From contig JALFGI010000011.1 of assembly GCA_022777455.1 (NCBI GenBank), forward strand, positions 1-9,211: a DNA stretch of 9,211 nt, read 5' to 3'. The number at the start of each line of letters is the position of its first letter. Positions within the stretch are counted from its first letter, which is position 1. This DNA comes from Clostridiales bacterium. GTDB taxonomy: Bacteria; Bacillota_A; Clostridia; Oscillospirales; Oscillospiraceae. Below are positions 6,287 through 9,211 of the stretch, piece by piece. The position numbers and the translations under genes were made by a program. The notes below the pieces were generated by a model. That model worked only from the letters and a program-made list of their open reading frames with translations, searched no databases and was not told where the DNA came from.

Positions 6287-7657
6287 TCAGCCGTTTCTGT
6301 CTTCACCGAAGAAGTATTTGTACCATTCTTCGTAGGTGCCGTTTTCGGGCATGCCGGGCTGGGTGCCGGCGGTGGAGGTGTCGGAATTCAGATCTTTGGG
6401 CTTCTCGTCCAGGGTGATGTCCATGGTAATCCGCTCGCCGGAACGGATCACGGTGACGGAGGTGGTGTCCCCGGCCTTGAAGCGGCGCAGGGTACGGGTC
6501 AGCTCGGACACGGTGGACACATCGTACTCACCCAGGGCGATGATGATGTCCTTGGGCTGGATGCCTGCCCGGTCAGCGCTGCCGCCGTCAACCACGGTGA
6601 CCACATAGGCACCGGTGGGCAGACCGTAGAGGGAAGCGGCGGAGCTGTCGGTGTCCTGAACGGTGACGCCCAGGTAAGCGCCGGTGACGTAGCCGAAGTC
6701 CCGCAGGTCGCCGATGATGCTCATCACATCGTCAATGGGGATGGCGAAGCTGATGCCCTCAATGGAAGCACCGGAGGAGGTGGTGCCGGAATACTTGGCG
6801 GAGGTGATGCCAACCACTTCGCCGTACATATTGAACAGGGGACCGCCGGAGTTGCCGGAGTTGATGGCCGCATCGGTCTGGATCATATTAATCACGGTGT
6901 TGGAACTGTCGGTGGAGACCTGGCGGTCCTTGCCGCTGACGTAGCCAACGGTCAGTGTGGCGGTAAGGGAGCCCAGAGGGTTGCCGATGGCCACCACCAT
7001 ATCGCCGATGGACAGCTGATCGCTGCTGCCCAGCTTCACGGCGGGCAGGCCCTCGGCTTCGATCTTCAGCACGGCCACGTCATTCAGAGAATCGTAGCCG
7101 ATCACTTCGGCCTCGTATTCCTCGTCATTGTCCATGACCACGCTCACGGAAACGGCACCCTCAATCACATGATAGTTGGTGACCACATAGCCGTTGTCGG
7201 TGAGGATGAAGCCGGAGCCGGTGGAGGTACCCTGACGGGTCTGGCCGCCGTAGTAGCTGGTCTGAACGGTGCTGGAGATAGCCACAACGCTGCCGGCGTA
7301 GTTCTGGTAGATTTCCTTGGGGGTCATGGCGCCCTCTTCCATGATGTAGCTCACGCTTTCAGAGGGGGCGACCTGAAGATTGTCCACCTTTTTCTGCAGC
7401 TGGGCAATGGTATTGGCATCTGCCTGGGCCTGGGCCTGCCATTTGCTGTTGATGGAGGCGTAGGTCAGGCCGCAGCCGCCGGCCACCATGGCCGCCACCA
7501 GAACCACAGCTACCACGCCGCGCAGAAATGCGTGCTTCTTCTTGCCCTGGTGCTTGGGTACCTCGGGGGTATGAACAGGCTCCACAGGCTGAGAGTCGGG
7601 GGTAAAAGGCTGCTGAGGCTCCTGCGCCTCAAAGGGGTTGTTTTCATAGTTTTCCAT
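6287..7657 (-). CDS. HtrA/DegP-type PDZ serine protease, membrane-anchored
   Basis: 456 residues. It degrades or refolds damaged exported proteins at the cell surface. A cytoplasmic proline-rich tail (1-42) precedes one membrane segment (about 44-66). A short coiled-coil-like stretch (about 70-95) leads to the trypsin-like S1C domain (about 110-315) with catalytic H163 (NYHVIEG), D193 (SLNDVAVLK) and S270 (NSGNSGGPLF). A single PDZ domain follows (about 325-418), then an acidic tail ending in WYKYFFGEDRNG. The ORF is open to 7849, but ATG 7657 has AAGGAGGAA at good spacing and gives the normal N-terminus. The leader is about 98 bases. The gene is monocistronic, with its own promoter and terminator. 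HtrA genes in Gram-positives are often under envelope-stress control, but no CtsR or CIRCE operator is seen. Confidence 0.95.
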   Translation of the reverse strand: MENYENNPFEAQEPQQPFTPDSQPVEPVHTPEVPKHQGKKKHAFLRGVVAVVLVAAMVAGGCGLTYASINSKWQAQAQADANTIAQLQKKVDNLQVAPSESVSYIMEEGAMTPKEIYQNYAGSVVAISSTVQTSYYGGQTRQGTSTGSGFILTDNGYVVTNYHVIEGAVSVSVVMDNDEEYEAEVIGYDSLNDVAVLKIEAEGLPAVKLGSSDQLSIGDMVVAIGNPLGSLTATLTVGYVSGKDRQVSTDSSNTVINMIQTDAAINSGNSGGPLFNMYGEVVGITSAKYSGTTSSGASIEGISFAIPIDDVMSIIGDLRDFGYVTGAYLGVTVQDTDSSAASLYGLPTGAYVVTVVDGGSADRAGIQPKDIIIALGEYDVSTVSELTRTLRRFKAGDTTSVTVIRSGERITMDITLDEKPKDLNSDTSTAGTQPGMPENGTYEEWYKYFFGEDRNG

Positions 7658-7740
7658 GGAGATTCCTCCTTGTTTTCTGAATCTGTCTATGATGTTAAAA
7701 TGGACATGTGAAAAAAATGTGTACGCTTCGATAACGATAT

Positions 7741-7758
7741 TTGAAATGTGGTTTTCAA
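7741..7758. promoter_or_regulatory. Inverted repeat over the htrA start site
   Basis: TTGAAA (7741-7746) and TTTCAA (7753-7758) are mirrored around 6 bases. The repeat covers the predicted transcription start (near 7756). It could be an operator or just an A/T-rich leader stem. Confidence 0.35.
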
Positions 7759-7762
7759 GGAT

Positions 7763-7791
7763 AGAATATCCAATTTTCCGTTGCCCGTCAA
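7763..7791 (-). promoter_or_regulatory. SigA-type promoter of htrA
   Basis: On the minus strand TTGACG (7786-7791) and TATTCT (7763-7768) are 17 bases apart. The hexamers miss the consensus by one and two bases. It lies directly after the terminator of the DUF1540 gene, so htrA is transcribed on its own. Confidence 0.8.
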
Positions 7792-7820
7792 GAGAAAAAC
7801 AGCGGGCCAATGCAAAAAAG

Positions 7821-7845
7821 AAAGGGAACCGCCGGGGTTCCCTTT
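7821..7845 (-). terminator. Rho-independent terminator of the DUF1540 gene
   Basis: A perfect 10-base stem, AAAGGGAACC (7821-7830) with GGTTCCCTTT (7836-7845), has a 5-base loop and is followed on the minus strand by CTTTTTTGC. It lies 13 bases past the stop codon. Its presence supports the short upstream reading frame as a real gene. Confidence 0.92.
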
Positions 7846-7858
7846 CCAATTGGCTGGG

Positions 7859-8023
7859 TTACTTTCTGCGGAAGGACATGCAGTCGGTGCACTGGTCCAC
7901 GGTGGGATTGCTTTCGTGGGTGCCCACCAGAATCTTGTCCAGGGAGCAGTAGTTTTCGCTCTGGCAGTGGTTGGCGCACTCGCTGACGGTGCACTCCACA
8001 CATTTGTTGGCATGGCAGTTCAT
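7859..8023 (-). CDS. Small cysteine-rich DUF1540 protein
   Basis: 54 residues, not exported by any visible signal. It has eight cysteines (3, 8, 11, 16, 20, 26, 45, 48), with CVECTVSECANHC near the start and QCTDCMSF near the end. Cysteine spacing, the central ILVGTHESN and the closing C..C..F fit the DUF1540 family, of unknown function and probably metal-binding. The ATG at 8023 is preceded by AAAAGGAGGG, and a terminator follows the stop. The longer frames overlapping here are shadows: none has a ribosome site or family sequence. The promoter matches the forespore sigma factor SigG, so the protein may be made in the developing spore. It is monocistronic between htrA and repeat element 3. 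Confidence 0.88.
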   Translation of the reverse strand: MNCHANKCVECTVSECANHCQSENYCSLDKILVGTHESNPTVDQCTDCMSFRRK

Positions 8024-8054
8024 ATTTTTTCCCTCCTTTTGTTAGGTTCGCAGA

Positions 8055-8083
8055 TAGTATGAACCGAAGAAGAAAAAATATGC
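8055..8083 (-). promoter_or_regulatory. SigG-like (forespore) promoter of the DUF1540 gene
   Basis: On the minus strand GCATA (8079-8083) and CATACTA (8055-8061) are separated by 17 bases. As I recall the B. subtilis SigG consensus (G-A/C-AT-A/G, 17-18 bases, CATA-A/C-TA), every position fits. No SigA pair of comparable quality is seen. The start would be near 8048, giving a leader of about 25 bases with the GGAGGG site. SigF has related -35 preferences and cannot be fully excluded. Confidence 0.65.
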
Positions 8084-8106
8084 GGCGGGAAAAACCAAAT
8101 GAATAT

Positions 8107-8348
8107 ATTGGCAAATTGCAATTTGGCGGTGCGTTGAATGGAACCAGGTTCCGTCCTAACTGTAGGGGAGGCTCTTAGCCTCCCGCGCAGTATAACCACA
8201 AATAGAAACCCGGTTGGGCGAATTCGTACGATGTCAGACACGATACCATTCAACGGAACACCCAGTTCCGTTACGTTGCGGGCGGCTGCGAGCCGCCCCT
8301 ACAGTGAGTTGGGAAGCGATCCAGCCCACCAAACAACAACTTGTCAAT
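8107..8348. repeat. Palindromic repeat element 3 (MITE-like, about 242 bp)
   Basis: Imperfect 22-base ends (8107-8128 and 8327-8348; 16 of 22 match) both begin with ATTG and contain the TTTGG-type end of elements 1 and 2. Inside are GTTGAATGG (8133-8141) with CCATTCAAC (8246-8254). A second pair is a 27-base arm at 8160-8186, with hairpin GGGAGGCT/AGCCTCCC, mirrored by 8278-8304, with hairpin GGGCGGCT/AGCCGCCC. Two GGAAC/GTTCC hairpins (8140-8152 and 8256-8269) are also present. The core is unrelated to that of element 2. It has no coding capacity and fills most of the spacer between spoVAC and the DUF1540 promoter. Confidence 0.78.
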
Positions 8349-8372
8349 GAATTAGGCGGAACACATAAAAAG

Positions 8373-8396
8373 GCAGCAGAGAATCTCCTCTGCTGC
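8373..8396 (-). terminator. Rho-independent terminator of spoVAC
   Basis: A perfect 9-base stem, GCAGCAGAG (8373-8381) with CTCTGCTGC (8388-8396), has a 6-base loop and is followed on the minus strand by CTTTTTATG. It begins 6 bases past the spoVAC stop, so no spoVAD or spoVAE is co-transcribed. Confidence 0.93.
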
Positions 8397-8402
8397 AGCT
8401 TT

Positions 8403-8840
8403 TTACATCACGGTACTGATCCAATAAACGACTCCATACACCACGCTGGCGGCCAGGCCGTAGACGATGACGGGTCCGGCGATGGTGAACATTTTGGCTC
8501 CCACCCCCAGGATGAAGCCTTCCGTCTGGAACTCCACCGCCGGCGCAGCCACGGCGTTGGCAAAGCCTGTGATGGGCACCAGGGTGCCGGCTCCGGCGTA
8601 TTTTGCCATGTCGTCGTACAGGCTCAGCCCGGTGAGCAGGGCGGACAGCCCCACCAGGGTGATGGAGACCCAGGTGGAAGCGTCCTGCTTTTCCAGCCCC
8701 ATTCCGGTGTAGCGGTTCATTAAGAATTGGCCCAGCATACAGATGAGCCCCCCTGCGGCGAAGGCGAAAAGACAATCCCGCAGCAGCGGGGAGTTGGGGC
8801 TTTTTTCCTTCACCAGGCGGCTGTATTGCTTGTCTGTCAT
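8403..8840 (-). CDS. spoVAC: Stage V sporulation protein AC
   Basis: 145 residues. SpoVAC is an inner-membrane component of the channel that moves dipicolinic acid into the forespore and out at germination. The N-terminal stretch YSRLVKEKSPNSPLLRDC and CLFAFAAGGLICMLGQ (23-38), the central SALLTGLSLYD (66-76), AGAGTLVPITGFAN (82-95) and EGFILGVGAKMFTIAG (107-122) match SpoVAC rather than SpoVAE, which lacks the leading segment. Four hydrophobic segments lie at about 23-42, 57-77, 84-102 and 108-142 (the last long enough for two). ATG 8840 has GGGAGGG at good spacing; the in-frame ATG at 8969 is further upstream in the promoter region. Unusually it stands alone, with a terminator directly behind it. 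A weak SigG-like pair exists upstream (GCATG 8885-8889, TTATGCT 8861-8867, 17 apart), as does an extended -10 for SigA near 8920; neither is decisive. Confidence 0.93.
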   Translation of the reverse strand: MTDKQYSRLVKEKSPNSPLLRDCLFAFAAGGLICMLGQFLMNRYTGMGLEKQDASTWVSITLVGLSALLTGLSLYDDMAKYAGAGTLVPITGFANAVAAPAVEFQTEGFILGVGAKMFTIAGPVIVYGLAASVVYGVVYWISTVM

Positions 8841-8875
8841 GGTGATCCCTCCCGGATGGAAGCATAACCAATTTC

Positions 8876-8898
8876 CGCCGGGATCATGCCTGCCGGCG
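8876..8898. promoter_or_regulatory. Hairpin and direct repeats in the spoVAC-uxuA spacer
   Basis: CGCCGG (8876-8881) pairs with CCGGCG (8893-8898). The right half continues as CCGGCGAAAAAAT and recurs as CCGGCGAGAATTT at 8933-8945, exactly 40 bases on. The two direct copies flank the region where the divergent promoters must lie, so an operator or a leader stem is possible. Confidence 0.35.
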
Positions 8899-8962
8899 AA
8901 AAAATTGCGGATGTTTTGCATCATACCAAAATCCGGCGAGAATTTTTGTTTTAACTTTGTAA

Positions 8963-8991
8963 TTGCCATCGGAGCGGGATTGTGATAGAAT
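8963..8991 (+). promoter_or_regulatory. SigA-type promoter of uxuA
   Basis: TTGCCA (8963-8968) and TAGAAT (8986-8991) are 17 bases apart. The start would be near 8998, giving a leader of about 70 bases with a small CTCCG/CGGAG hairpin at 9018-9031. The right-hand copy of the direct repeat (8933-8945) ends 17 bases upstream of the -35. Confidence 0.65.
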
Positions 8992-9067
8992 GGGCACGGA
9001 ATAATATGCTCCTTCAGCTCCGTGGACGGAGGAGATAAATCCGATTCTCAAATGGAGGGAAAGAATT

Positions 9068-9211
9068 ATGCCTATGAAAATGGGTTGGCGTTGGTATGGC
9101 CAGGGCAATGACCCGGTGAGCCTCGCCGACATCAAGCAGATTCCCGGCGTGACCAGCATTGTCTGGGCGCTGCACCACAAAATGCCCGGCGAAATCTGGG
9201 AGGAAGCAGAG
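9068..9211 (+). CDS. uxuA: Mannonate dehydratase (5' part, runs off the window)
   Basis: The first 48 codons are present and open to the right edge. Mannonate dehydratase converts D-mannonate to 2-keto-3-deoxygluconate in the cytosolic breakdown of glucuronate. The N-terminal pattern [17 protein letters not shown] followed by [23 protein letters not shown] is characteristic of UxuA. The family binds a divalent metal further on, beyond the window. The ATG at 9068 follows GGAGG (9054-9058) at 9-base spacing; a second in-frame ATG is at codon 3, where the family start MKM also fits. It is divergent from spoVAC, and is probably the first gene of a hexuronate operon, which is inference. Confidence 0.9.
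   Translation, partial: MPMKMGWRWYGQGNDPVSLADIKQIPGVTSIVWALHHKMPGEIWEEAE

Noticed and set aside
6167..7711. Long plus-strand open frame of 514 codons
   Set aside because: It lies antisense to htrA, is glycine-, histidine- and alanine-rich with no domain, and has no ribosome site. The minus-strand protease is unmistakable.
7687..8114. Two 108-codon minus-strand frames over the DUF1540 gene
   Set aside because: They run through the terminator and the htrA promoter and lack ribosome sites. The 54-codon frame between them has a strong site, a family pattern and a terminator.
8141..8270. Possible riboswitch or small RNA in element 3
   Set aside because: The hairpins are explained by the nested inverted repeats of the element; no known riboswitch core is recognisable.
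8344..8871. 175-codon minus-strand frame over spoVAC
   Set aside because: Arginine-, glycine- and histidine-rich frame shadow. The SpoVAC frame is conserved.

Overview
The window looks like chromosome of an endospore-forming Clostridia relative. The GC-rich coding sequence, strong Gram-positive ribosome sites, a Spo0A-type regulator, spoVAC and a zinc-ribbon L32 together suggest a gut Oscillospirales-like bacterium; that placement is inference. Nine complete genes lie on the minus strand. One partial gene (uxuA) enters on the plus strand at the right edge. There is no rRNA, tRNA, CRISPR array or prophage.

Layout from right to left, which is the direction of minus-strand transcription: a divergent intergenic region (8841-9067) between uxuA and spoVAC; spoVAC with its own terminator; a palindromic repeat element (8107-8348); a 54-residue cysteine-rich DUF1540 gene with a SigG-like promoter and a terminator; htrA, a membrane-anchored trypsin-like PDZ protease, with a SigA-like promoter and a terminator; a Spo0A-like response regulator behind a SigA-like promoter with two tandem 0A boxes; a second palindromic element (5117-5331); yceD-rpmF behind a perfect-consensus SigA promoter, ended by a terminator; then der-plsY-gpsA-yitT, in which each gene overlaps the next by 1, 4 and 10 bases. 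The left edge holds the end of a third palindromic element.

The left half is housekeeping: ribosome assembly (der, rpmF, and yceD, which in plants and E. coli relatives is linked to 23S rRNA) joined to glycerol-phosphate phospholipid synthesis (gpsA makes sn-glycerol-3-phosphate, plsY acylates it). The right half leans to envelope stress and sporulation (htrA, the Spo0A-like regulator, the SigG-type DUF1540 gene, spoVAC).

The most unusual items are: a family of inverted-repeat elements with nearly the same outer ends but unrelated hairpin cores; a Spo0A paralogue or variant with an altered acidic pocket and apparent 0A-box autoregulation; a tiny cysteine-rich gene with a textbook forespore promoter; and a spoVAC gene separated from spoVAD and spoVAE. 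All database-dependent statements rest on family knowledge; no search was run.
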